From Prostheceraeus crozeri (lineage: Eukaryota; Platyhelminthes; Polycladida; Euryleptidae): a stretch of 64,000 nucleotides of DNA. Below the pieces are notes generated by a model. It had not been told where the DNA came from. It saw only the letters and a program-made list of their open reading frames with translations, and ran no database searches. Where the stretch lies: positions 124,001 through 188,000 of the forward strand of contig CAJQUW010011283.1 in assembly GCA_907163375.1 (NCBI GenBank). The letters are read 5' to 3'. The translations under genes were made by a program, and so were the position numbers. Shown in pieces: positions 34,745-45,080 of the stretch; within the stretch, counting starts at the first letter, position 1, and every line of letters starts with the position of its first letter.

Positions 34745-36795
34745 TCTACATTATTGTAGACTTAAGTGTCCAGCAATGACATTTTATCTAACCTAGAAAT
34801 TGTCTTCCCATTATTTTTAATATCAGAAATCAGTGATATTTGATGTTTACTGTGTCAGCAATGGAGATAATTTTACTAAATCCCATAGCATTTGAACCAG
34901 AGGAAAAAGTAGTTCCGAGTACTCTGGTATAGTGCTAATTAATGTAATAAACAGTATATACACAATGTACATAAATAATACAAATTTCTCCTCACAGCAG
35001 AGATATGCAAAGTAGCACCAAATAAGTTCAACAGTATAGGCCATAGATGGCAAACATTGAGTAGTAGATGCACTCAGTAATTTAGCAATTAAGAGATGCA
35101 CTAAATAAAGTGGGAAAAACTACTATTAGCATGACAAATGTTCAAATTCACAATCGCTGATGGTGTCAATAAGTTCATACTGATGCGCGTCATATCAGAT
35201 TAGATGCGATTGCATCAAGAAAGTTATACATTTTTATCATGATCGCAAAACCTGTGGATGAGTTCTTTCAACGTCCAAAGGGTCTGAACAATACTGAAGC
35301 AACCAATTGCAAGGTTCCAATTTGCCATTGACATCAGTTTCAAAAAATTGCTTGCATTTTTACTCTCTTACGAAATAACGAGGTGTTGAAATATTGAAGA
35401 ATGGTTGATTGAACACCATTGACGAGTTGGTGCGGAAATATATATTTCTCTGTTTGATAGAAGTCTAGAAGCAAATAAGTCGTTGGTCACTTTTGACTAA
35501 CCTTTCTCATCTCTGAGCCGATAAAATAATATCAAAACCCTTTCACAAAAATTCATTATATGCTGTTGAATGCAGAATTGTGGATTTGCCAAATGTATCC
35601 GTTATGCAACTTGAACGCTCAATTTTATCCTAAATATGCTCGAGACATCAGTATTCATATTTCAGTTTGTTGTTTGTTTCATAGAACATTTTTAGGGAAT
35701 TATGTATGAAAATTTGCATTGAATCTCTCCAAATCAATTTTCACTTGCACGATGTGCGCATTCTATAAGAAATGAAGAAATAAATGAAACTATGGAAAAC
35801 TAAAATTTGAATTGGCTAACCGTCCGGCAATGAAACAGTCATAGCTTCTGAGAGAAGTCTACAACAGTGACACTGCGACACCTGCATATGTCCATCAACG
35901 TCATATTGCTATTGATAAACTAGTCTACGTGTCGTAGCTATTCATTGCTGCCCGGATTCAAACATGCTCACAGTTGTATTGTAATATGATTCTATGGTAA
36001 AATCATTGCGATTAGGATTACATGATGCATGGAGTGTTTACAATACACATATATCATATTACAATGACAATGTAAAAATGTGAGTGTGCTAAATTCGTCA
36101 AACGATATTCGTTATGCGATATTCAGTCAGTACATGTAGTATTGAATTGTAGCCAAGAGGTTAACTTTTGCCAGAAAATGCCGGTCCAAAATTACCGCTA
36201 GGGAAGTCACTATTTACATCACTTATATGCATAGGTTGCTGTTATTCCTGCTATCAGATGACTGTATCTGAAATTACACATTTGTTATTCTGAATAATGC
36301 TTGGTACATAAATATCCTATGAGAAGACTTATATCCTTTTGTAAACAGGTTCAATTTTGTCTCAAGTAAGTTATGTATTTAATATGCTGAAGTTCCGCTT
36401 CTTTCTTCAACAGGAACCACTGCGTATTGGAAGAACCGTCGCGAATCCAGCCCTATGTGGTAATACAGGACATTATCATCGAGACCGATGGAGTGGCGGG
36501 CGAAGACCGCTTGGCTATGACTTTTATTATTTTTTTGCTAGCTTCAATTTCAAAGACAGACCAGTATCATCTGATGACATGTGATCGTTTGTAATCAAGC
36601 TTTTTCCATTCTGAATTATATCGGCATTTAACGAGATAAATGTTATTTCTCGTATTTGTTTTATTTTAATAAGCTGACTCAAAATTCATGGTTGTTCTTC
36701 AAATATCTCGGGAATTAATTACAATGAAGGAAATGAAAACACGCACAGACGCACACACAATACACCTCGGACAGAGAGAGAGAGAAAAATGGGAT
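34745..36795. other. No gene recognised
   Basis: An AT-rich stretch with no open frame showing domain features. A short frame at 36,357-36,584 follows a possible acceptor (TTCTTCAACAG near 36,412) but is not recognisable. A short AG-rich microsatellite lies at 36,772-36,786. Confidence 0.5.
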
Positions 36796-36846
36796 TTAAC
36801 CCTTTCACAACGGCTAATGTACTGAAAATTATTCTTTCACATGCGG

Positions 36847-36912
36847 ATGGCTCGCTGTGCGAGTCATAAGAAGTTTTCCTCTCAGTGCGGCATGGCCTGC
36901 TCTACGAGCCAT
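36847..36912. promoter_or_regulatory. Two palindromic motifs near the left end of piggyBac 1
   Basis: ATGGCTCGC-TGT-GCGAGTCAT (36,847-36,867) and ATGGCCTGC-TCT-ACGAGCCAT (36,892-36,912), each preceded by a TGCGG-like piece. The right end has the same motif at 47,001-47,019. They are likely transposase-binding sites; that is inference from position and symmetry. Confidence 0.5.
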
Positions 36913-37158
36913 AAAATTCAGCGGGAAAACACGTGTTAAAGTGATAAGATAATGAAGGACGAAATGTTGATAACTTTGGAGAACATTTTTTTACTTGGGG
37001 GCGTATCGGTATCTCTTATCGTAAAACATGTCATTATCATCCAAACGATGACGCGGAAACCCTTTTATCTCAAACAGTGCATTTGCTAATATTTGGCTAA
37101 TAAACCTGATTTTTTCAGAACTGATTTTTTCCAACTGAGATTGTGAACACTAACTATT

Positions 37159-38543
37159 ATGTACCGCAAACGATATTCACTGGATCATACTGTAGAATTG
37201 ATCTGCCTAAACAGTGACGACGAAATGGGTAATGTTAGTGAAAGCGACTCTGATGATTCAGATCAGTTTTCTGATCTTGATGACTCCGTCCTACCGCAGT
37301 TGACTATGTTGCCGCCCGATCCATCACCTGTTAATTTTACGTCATTCGCCAAAGCTGATTCTCCACCTATTCTCAGGGATTCCTTCGTGTCCTCCGCTTC
37401 CGGCTCCGCTGCCGTTTCTCGCCCGACTTCTGCTCAAATTGCCAGTCCGTGGAAATTTGTCGAAGAGGCGAACGATAGTCGCTCGGAGCTCCCACCTTTT
37501 CTCGGTGCCGCAGGTCTTCGAACAACATACGAAGAAGCAATGCTGTCAAACACAAGTGATGTTGACATTTGCAGAAGTGCTCTCAGTTTTTTATTACGGA
37601 TGAGTTAATCGAAACACTTGTGCAATTTACAAATAATCGTGCTTCGATCTATCTTCAAACAGAAGCTCTAAAGCCCCATTCTCGCTTTAGAAATTGGACT
37701 AATTGCTCTTTCGCCGAAATGAAGAAATTCATCGGTATTGTACTGCTGATGGGCGTCGTGAGGAAGCCTCAACTCACTGACTACTGGAGTACTGATGATT
37801 TAGTTTGTACTCCCTTCCTTCACTCCGAATTTTCTCTTACACGAGATCGTTTTCTCTTGATTTTACATTTCATTCGATTCGCAAATTATGAAAATCTCGG
37901 TGGCGAAGAGAATTGTCTTGGTAAGATTCAGCCATTTGTTAACTTGATTCGTTCGATTTGTAGGGATGTGTACAGGCCATCTCAGAATGTGACTGTGGAC
38001 GAGTCTTTACTTTTATATAAAGGTCGGCTGTATTTTAAACAGTACATACCGGCGAAGAGAAGGCGCTTCGGAATCAAAATTTATTTTTTATGCGAAAGTG
38101 ACTCTGGTTTTACATTGAACTTTTCATTTCACAATGTAAAAGCAGATCATGATCAGTTTGCCTCCGCTTGTTCTAGTCTCAGTGTATCGGAGCGAATCGT
38201 TGTTCATATTTGTGATGAACTTTTGGATTTAGGATACACTGTTTGGTGTGATAATTGGTTCAACAGTGTCAGGTTGGCCAATTATTTACTATCAAGAAGA
38301 ACGCTTTTAGTCGGCACTATTCGTCCGAACCGTGGTGTCCCGCCCATGCTTCAGGAGGCCGTGGTAAATGTAAGAGAGACAAAGTTTTTGCGCTCGGAAG
38401 ACTTGCTTCTATCTAAATTTTGTGATAGAAAGTCGTTTGGACAGAAAATTGTTTTTATGATTGATACAAAAAACAAAGTTGCTCTTTCCGATTGTCAGCG
38501 TGTTATAAAAGGTGGAAAGAGAATAATTTTTAGAAAGAGTACT
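37159..38543 (+). pseudogene. piggyBac transposase, N-terminal and central part
   Basis: The frame from ATG 37,159 encodes an acidic Ser/Asp N-terminus and a Pro/Ser region, then shifts frame near 37,590. The frame 37,569-38,543 holds the DDE core: AEMKKFIGIVLLMG, LTRDRFLLILHFIRFA, TVDESLLLYKGR (first Asp) and YTVWCDNWFNSVRLANYL (second Asp). It is cut at 38,543 by the LINE insertion, and the third Asp lies in the downstream part at 42,324. Transposases of this family excise and insert precisely at TTAA. Confidence 0.9.
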
Positions 38544-38673
38544 AGTAGTAGTAGTAGTAGTATGTGTTTATTCATTTGAAATGGAAATCATGCATTGCAG
38601 ATACACAGATGAAAATTACAGGGCTTGTACAGTATACAGAAGACATGCACAGTAGCTGTAGGAAATACATTAG

Positions 38674-41220
38674 TTAGCATATTTCTGCTAGGTTATGCAA
38701 AATAGAGCATCTGGGAATAAATGACAATTGGCGTTGTTGGGTTCTTGAAAAGGGGATAGAGACAGCGAGGGAATGTCGGGATCTTGAAAGTTTGGGGGGC
38801 ATGATTTTATGCAATAAATGTTTTGGTTCTAACATTTTTCTGAAAACTGTTAGGGCAGATCTTTCCCTTCTTAGGGATAGGGGGGTGAAGCTATCACAAC
38901 TGCACTTTGGTCCGCAAATAATTTTGTGAGAGCGTCGCCGAACCTTTTCCAATTTTTCAACATTAAGCTGGTTCAGTCCAACGAGGAGGGCAGCATTGTA
39001 TTCCAGCGTTGAAAGGACAGTAGCAATATAAATCTGAATGAGTTGGGACACAGAAAGGCATTGTTTTAATCGCTTTATGACATAAAGACGCTGGTTGGCA
39101 CGTTTGCATAAATTGTCTACAAAAGTATTCCAAGATAGATTTGAGTCATAAATGACTCCAAGAATCTTTATACTATTTACAAAATGAATATCACGAGGCA
39201 CTAAAGAATTCTGACTTTTAGCGATAAACATGCATTGGGTTTTTTCACAATTTAGTACTAGTCCATGTGAGTTACACCAGTCTTTTAAATGATTGATTTC
39301 GTCTCGAATTTGGAGTTCGATATCAATTGAACGGAAGGCAGGTAGAACAATCACAATGTCGTCAGCATATTTAGAAGTCAAGGCATGTGGGTGTAGAGCT
39401 TTGAATGATCTCATATGGGTGCAGAAAAGAAAGGGAGAAAGTTTTCCTCCTTGCGGAATACCTGAAGTAACTGGGGTGGTAGAGCTCGTACAATGTCCTA
39501 GCTTCACATATTGATGCCGGTTCACGAGAAGATCACTGCACCATAAAATAAAATCCTTGGGAAGATCAGCCTCGATTAAGGAGTTGATAAGACTCCCATG
39601 ATTAAGACGGTCAAATGCTTTGGACATGTCGAATGAAAGTAAAGCGACACCAGTACAATACAACTCGTCCAATGATAATGTTGTGAAGTCGTGAATGCGG
39701 ATGTTTGCGTGAAGCGTTGAGTAGGACGGTCTAAAACCAAATTGGTCGGTACCGTATGCGTCAATGAGAGATGGCTTGATCGAATCAATTACATATTGTT
39801 CGAGGACTTTTGAGAATGCAGGTAAGACCGATATAGGCCGGAAGTCATTATGTTTCTTTTTGGGGATTGGATTTACTCTAGCAATTTTCCAGGCATCGGG
39901 CACTGACTTGGATTCGAAGGATAGGGCGATAAGATGGGTGAGCGGAGCAGCTAAGACATCGCAGGCAGCTTTTACTAGGAATGGCGGGATGTCATCACTA
40001 CCGGAGGACTGGTTTGCTTTCAATTTTTGGAGTAAGGCATAGGTTCTTTCAACAGAGATATCAGTTTTCCATTCCTTTGCTTCAGCCTTTTCTTCAACTC
40101 CTCGCAAAATATCAGGCCAGTTAGGAGGAGGGGAGAAGTTCGATGCAAAACTAGCATTGATAGTCTCTGCTGCATCATTTGAAATTGAAAGACTATTTGA
40201 TTTGATATTATTCGTTGCACTGAGTACTTTCCATAATCCATTTGGTTTACCGTTTAGGCTTTCAATCCATTTCCTTTTTGCGCACTTCATTTCGCTTGTG
40301 ACTTTCTCTTTATAGTGATAATACAAATCAAAATTGCCTTTCCTGTAGGCATCATAGCGGAGGTTTATCATCATTTTCAATCTAGGTGTGATCCATGGTT
40401 TCTCTCGACCGGACATTCTTACAGTTTGTTGTGGGATGTTTTCCATAGCATTGTGCAAAATGCTGTAAAAAATATTACATTTTTCTTTGAAGGGAACATC
40501 CATTCCATAGAATCTTTGCCAAGGAAAGGCATCTAATGAATGACAAAATTTGGCAACATGACTATCACGAAAATCATAGACTTTAGCAAAATAAAACTTT
40601 TCCTTAGCTTTCTGCATGACATTATTGCAAGGTCTCAACGTAACAGTACCGTGATCAGAACCTCCAATTGGGGGTCCTACTTTGATAGGGGAGTTGAGAC
40701 ATACAGGACATGCTTTACAATAGTAGGATGAAAGGACAGAGTCAGACAGAAGGATTTTATCAAGAATATTACCTTTCCGTGTAGGACAGTTGACTACTTG
40801 CTTAAGATTCAAACTTCTCTCAATACAGTTTGTAGGGAATCTATTTAGGTCTCCAACAATCATGAGTTCAAAAGATGACAATGAATCGCAAACATAGATG
40901 ATAAAATCATTCACTTGCTGATAATTGGAGCTATTCAAATTCGGAGGAATGTATATGACCAGTAAAGCAATACTTATTGAATTAAACTTTATACAAAGAC
41001 ATTCAATAAAATCCAGATTATCAACTAAAGGTTCAACAGTATGAGGAATGTTGTTTCGTACGTAAGCACAAACGCCACCGCCTCTTCTGCCATCATGTCT
41101 GTCTTGTCTATGAAGACTGTATCCTGGAATTATTAGCTCGTCATCAGAAATATTTTCATGTAACCAGGTTTCACAGAGAGCAATAACATCGGGTACTCTA
41201 GCAGAAGAAATTACACACAA
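38674..41220 (-). CDS. LINE ORF2: endonuclease and reverse transcriptase
   Basis: About 848 codons. The N-terminal APE-type endonuclease has ALCETWLHE, GGGVCAYVRN, IVGDLNRFPT and GGSDHGTVTL. The reverse transcriptase has SFDMSKAFDRLNH, TSGIPQGGKLSPFLF and KYADDIVIVLP. A C-terminal Cys-containing region includes CGPKCSCDSF. The open frame extends upstream of 41,220 (NIQSL region) to overlap the end of ORF1 in another frame without an ATG, so translation may depend on reinitiation or frameshifting. The enzyme nicks target DNA and primes reverse transcription there. No stop or frameshift is seen, so this copy may be functional. Confidence 0.92.
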   Translation of the reverse strand: MCVISSARVPDVIALCETWLHENISDDELIIPGYSLHRQDRHDGRRGGGVCAYVRNNIPHTVEPLVDNLDFIECLCIKFNSISIALLVIYIPPNLNSSNYQQVNDFIIYVCDSLSSFELMIVGDLNRFPTNCIERSLNLKQVVNCPTRKGNILDKILLSDSVLSSYYCKACPVCLNSPIKVGPPIGGSDHGTVTLRPCNNVMQKAKEKFYFAKVYDFRDSHVAKFCHSLDAFPWQRFYGMDVPFKEKCNIFYSILHNAMENIPQQTVRMSGREKPWITPRLKMMINLRYDAYRKGNFDLYYHYKEKVTSEMKCAKRKWIESLNGKPNGLWKVLSATNNIKSNSLSISNDAAETINASFASNFSPPPNWPDILRGVEEKAEAKEWKTDISVERTYALLQKLKANQSSGSDDIPPFLVKAACDVLAAPLTHLIALSFESKSVPDAWKIARVNPIPKKKHNDFRPISVLPAFSKVLEQYVIDSIKPSLIDAYGTDQFGFRPSYSTLHANIRIHDFTTLSLDELYCTGVALLSFDMSKAFDRLNHGSLINSLIEADLPKDFILWCSDLLVNRHQYVKLGHCTSSTTPVTSGIPQGGKLSPFLFCTHMRSFKALHPHALTSKYADDIVIVLPAFRSIDIELQIRDEINHLKDWCNSHGLVLNCEKTQCMFIAKSQNSLVPRDIHFVNSIKILGVIYDSNLSWNTFVDNLCKRANQRLYVIKRLKQCLSVSQLIQIYIATVLSTLEYNAALLVGLNQLNVEKLEKVRRRSHKIICGPKCSCDSFTPLSLRRERSALTVFRKMLEPKHLLHKIMPPKLSRSRHSLAVSIPFSRTQQRQLSFIPRCSILHNLAEIC

Positions 41221-41294
41221 TTCGTCGTGCTTTGGACGTAGGGATTGTATGTTGGATAAAAGGATATAGGGGGGTACACAACATGAAAAACAAT

Positions 41295-42092
41295 TTATTG
41301 AAAATTCTTGATATCATCTTTCCTTGTAATTTTGTTTTTGTAGATGACGACGTCTTCCCCATTTCCTCTTCTGGTTTTCAATTCGTCACGAAGAGCCTTT
41401 TGTTCCTCCCTTTGTTTAAATGTCAGGTCATTATTTACAAATATGTGACGATATGAGTTCGAACTTCTGAGGGACTTAGAATTTTTCAAAATCGACATTT
41501 TCATTTCAGAGTCAGACAAAGTCACCCGCACAAGTCTTGATCTTTTGGAACTAGGCTTCCCGATTCTTGCTACAGAGATCACAACTGCAGAATGGTTGCC
41601 GAGCTCGCGAAAAATGTCTTTAACTTTCGTTTCATCGCTTTGTTTCCTCTCGTCGACAGATCCACCTTGGTTCTCTGCTAATCCAGATATAACCACATTC
41701 GATCGTCGATTCATCCGTTGCTCTAACTCATTTACAATGTCATCAGAGTCAAAGCTGATAGACTTGGTGGATTTAGATTTCTCCTTCAACTCATTGATTT
41801 GGATTTGGAGAGAATCGCACGTGGAGCGTACATTCTTGAGACTCTCCATGGTTTGGGATAACATTTCTTCAATTAATTTGAAATGACTATTCAGTTTGTT
41901 GTCCATAATCTCAACGATGACATCCTTAGTAGCATATGGAGTGGCCGTTTGTCCCGCTTCTGGGGCATTGCAATTATTAATAGCCTCTCTCAGGACTGAA
42001 ATCAATTGGTCTTTCGACAGCTTGGACATTTGGGCATTTGACATGCGTTTGACTAGTCCAAAATCAGGATGCGCCTTTTCTTTCTCACTCAT
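41295..42092 (-). CDS. LINE ORF1 protein
   Basis: 265 residues from an ATG, all open. The N-terminal half is a heptad-rich coiled coil (about residues 75-135). The second half begins NRRSNVVISGL, an RRM-like beta strand typical of ORF1 proteins, and continues through VVISVARIG to HIFVNNDLTFKQRE and GEDVVIYKNK. Related but broken versions lie at 3501-4389 and 61,291-61,905. The known role of such proteins is RNA binding and assembly of the retrotransposition complex. Confidence 0.85.
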   Translation of the reverse strand: MSEKEKAHPDFGLVKRMSNAQMSKLSKDQLISVLREAINNCNAPEAGQTATPYATKDVIVEIMDNKLNSHFKLIEEMLSQTMESLKNVRSTCDSLQIQINELKEKSKSTKSISFDSDDIVNELEQRMNRRSNVVISGLAENQGGSVDERKQSDETKVKDIFRELGNHSAVVISVARIGKPSSKRSRLVRVTLSDSEMKMSILKNSKSLRSSNSYRHIFVNNDLTFKQREEQKALRDELKTRRGNGEDVVIYKNKITRKDDIKNFQ

Positions 42093-42315
42093 GTTGTATA
42101 AAAGAAAAGTGACAAACTAGGACTTGCTGATGCGAATGACTAGGGGCTCGAACCAGAGTTGTTTAAAAAGTAACCAGCGATTGGATCCACACGACTATCA
42201 TCACACAGTTCAAGCGAGAAGGAAGTGATGCATAAATCGCGAGTCTTTGGGAAAAACGCGCGTAGGAGGGGCGCATGTCCGTGATGATCGAACAGCTGAT
42301 GGCAGCAGCAATACG

Positions 42316-42769
42316 GTACTACCATGTCGGAGTATAACAAATTTATAGGAGGAGTTGATCGTGCTGATCAAATTTTACATACTTATGACGCAACTCGAAA
42401 ATCATACCGCTGGTTCCATAAAGTGTGCATACATCTTATTCAACGAATGTGCCTCAATGCCCACATTGTTTATTCCATTTACGGGGCAAGGAAAATTTTC
42501 AAAATTTCTTAATGTCATGTGTTCGTCTCTTTCTGTGTGAAACAGGGGTAGGGAGGCAACCTCTTATACCTCGAAATGCGTCGTGTGCTTCAAACTCGCA
42601 TTTTCCATCTAAGTTTCAACCAAGAGGAAATAACATTCATCCGACTAAAAGATGCCGTGTGTGTTACTCACTTGGTAGGATTAAAAAAACTACCGTATTT
42701 TGTGATGCCTGTCCAGGAAAACCGGGACTTTGCATTAGTCCATGTTTTGGTAATTACCACTCAAAATAA
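42316..42769 (+). pseudogene. piggyBac transposase, C-terminal part
   Basis: Continues the gene split at 38,543. The frame from 42,324 has EYNKFIGGVDRADQ with the third catalytic Asp, then RKSYRWFHKV. The frame changes near 42,480-42,510, and the second frame ends in a Cys-rich zinc-binding domain (RCRVCYSLGR, VFCDACPGKPGLC, CFGNYHSK), stopping at 42,769. The C-terminal domain binds the element ends in the known family. Confidence 0.88.
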
Positions 42770-44160
42770 ATTTCTTTTCACTTCGTATTTTTACTTTTAT
42801 GGGGTTTATTGGAATATTTAATCGTGTGAATGACGACATGTCAACCATTCAGACGATACATAGAAGCTCAAGAATAACGCGTGCTCCATCATGACTTAAA
42901 TGTAGCCCTGTTTGATTGAATTAAGAGTATTAGGCGTTTGATTGAATTAAGAGTATTAGGCGTATGATTAAATTTAGAGTTTAAACGTACTTGTAAAATT
43001 TGTAATCAATGTGATATAACGTTCAATTCATTATACGATTTCGATGGTTTTGGAAATACGATGAACATGTACTAAGAGTACTGAGACATAATCAAATTTC
43101 TTTATTCATACAAATATAATAACCAAATAATAAACTTCTGAAGCTCAATCCAGATAAATATCTATGTTCAATAATTATTTAATGAATTAAACCCAATGAC
43201 AAAAATGAAAAATTCAGAAATTTCTTGTATCTCTGTCCGCCTTGTTTTCTATGTTTAGTTTTAAAATTAAGTACGTATGTTGACTACTTGCATATTCGCA
43301 GTGGATTACATGCAATAATTTAATAAATGAAACATTATAATTCAATTATAATCATAATCAACTTTCGTAGTTCAGATATATTCAGCCACATCAAAATTAT
43401 TAGTCAACTATAGCTGACCGCCCACTCGGAAAATTCAAGAATATATATATATATATATATATACATTCAAGACATGAATATAGATATATTGAGAAATAAC
43501 TTGGAGAGGAAATAACATTCATCCGACTAAAAGATGCCGTGCGTGTTATTCACTTGGTAGGATTAAAAAAACTACCGTATTTTGTGATGCCCTTCCAGGA
43601 AAACCGGGACTTTGCATTAGTCCATGTTTTGGCAATTACCACTACATATTGCATCCATCCATTAGCTTTCTTCGTTATTGCATGATCAATCTTGAAGATA
43701 GTAAAAGTCAAATATGTGGATTATATATTAAAATTATGTATTTAAAGAAGCTCAGTTGCACGAATATTCTCATTTGGGGATTGGAGGGTAGACCTTCAAT
43801 GTTTGCTATTTAAAAAGAAAAACTCCGATTTTCTATAACTGAGCAGGAAAGGTGCTGAAATGCATCGTTCGATCTTAAAATATCGGAGTTATTCTATCTA
43901 AATGACAAACAGTGAACTAGCGGAGGCCTACACTCCAATGCCCTGAATAAAAATATTGCAATTACAATTTGAATTTATCAGCGGCGTAGGGTGCCGTTTT
44001 GAAAAAGGAATTCGAGGAAAATCTGAATATAGGGTGATCCACATACATTATTTCAATCTATTCATATGCAAGCGCTTACATGCAAGACAAGTAATTACTA
44101 CTGTACACGGATATGTGCAAAACTTCGCCTTAAATCAAACTATGCTCCGCATACATTTTG
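42770..44160. other. Non-coding stretch with a duplicated piggyBac C-terminus
   Basis: Bases 43,504-43,648 repeat 42,623-42,764 (the Cys-rich domain) with few differences and no longer lead to the normal stop. A 25-base (AT)n run lies at 43,438-43,463, and a short tandem GTTTGATTGAATTAAGAGTA pair lies near 42,910-42,960. No other gene is seen. Confidence 0.7.
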
Positions 44161-44168
44161 CATTGATG

Positions 44169-45072
44169 CAGGGGTCTTCAAAAATTAATTGAATCTCAAT
44201 TAATTGATGTCAATTAATTGATTGCGCTGAATTTCATTTATCAATTAATTTATTGTATTCAACTCAATATCAATTAATTGATTGTTTTCATTTCCAATTA
44301 TCAATCAATTGATTGCTGCATGTCCCAATATCAATTGATTGATTGATTCATAATCAATTAATTGGTTCAATTATTTTATCAAGTTTCACTCCATTGTAAT
44401 ATATAGCATTACAATTCACCTAAGGTTTTTCACTTCTTCCTGCGCATCCACTATACAAATTCATTCTGCTGACTCAATCTGACACCTCTCAACTCTCTGA
44501 TCTACTGCATATTCTTCAACATGATTGCCCTTACTTGTCAAGCTTCGAAAGTCATTATCCATGGACAACTAGATAATATAGGGGGAGGGTCAAAGCTGAG
44601 AGTTCATAAAACGATGATAATTATTGAAATCTGAATCAATAAAATCAGTGAACATCAAAACTATGGGGATGCAAAATGATCATACAATATTAATACCGGC
44701 ATTTTAACTGATTGAATCGAGTTCCAATATGAATACAATTATTCTAGACTAACTCTATTTTATGAAATATAGGCCTACATGTTTTTCCATTGACTAATTA
44801 CTAATTATCGATTCAGTTAATTAATAAATTCTATTATCAATTAATTGATTGGGTACATTTCAATATCAATTAATTGATTGTCTGTAATTCCAATTACCAA
44901 TTAATTGATTGCCCAGGAGTTCAATGCCAATTAATTGATTAGTCAAACTTTCAATTAAAATTAATTGATTGGTAAAAATATCAATTACAATTAATTGATT
45001 GGTAAAAATATCAGTTACAATTAATTGATTGGACAGAGCAATTTAATTGCAATCAATTTTTGATGACCCCTG
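44169..45072. mobile_element. Non-autonomous hAT-type element (MITE)
   Basis: The ends are CAGGGGTCTTCAAAAATT and, inverted, CAGGGGTCATCAAAAATT. Both are flanked by the 8-bp duplication CATTGATG (44,161-44,168 and 45,073-45,080). An 8-bp duplication with CAGGGGTC ends is the hAT hallmark. The 904-bp interior has no transposase. Near both ends it carries clusters of a palindromic CAATTAATTGATTG motif about every 30-60 bases (44,190-44,370 and 44,830-45,050). Confidence 0.9.
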
Positions 45073-45080
45073 CATTGATG

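Larger units (their letters stand above)
38544..42315 (-). mobile_element. Full-length CR1/L2-like LINE inserted in piggyBac 1 (LINE 2)
   Basis: It is flanked by GTACT on both sides (38,539-38,543 and 42,316-42,320). Read on the minus strand it has a short 5' untranslated region, ORF1, ORF2, about 130 bases of 3' untranslated region with AATAAA, and a (TAC)n tail. A microsatellite tail instead of poly(A) fits the CR1/L2 group. The piggyBac reading frame is continuous across the site when the insertion and one GTACT copy are ignored. Confidence 0.92.

Noticed and set aside
36357-36584. A 75-codon frame as an exon
   Set aside because: An acceptor-like site exists, but there is no domain, no matching donor and no neighbouring exon.
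38541-38562. The (AGT)n run as an ordinary microsatellite
   Set aside because: It is the 3' tail of the minus-strand LINE, directly next to the GTACT target duplication.
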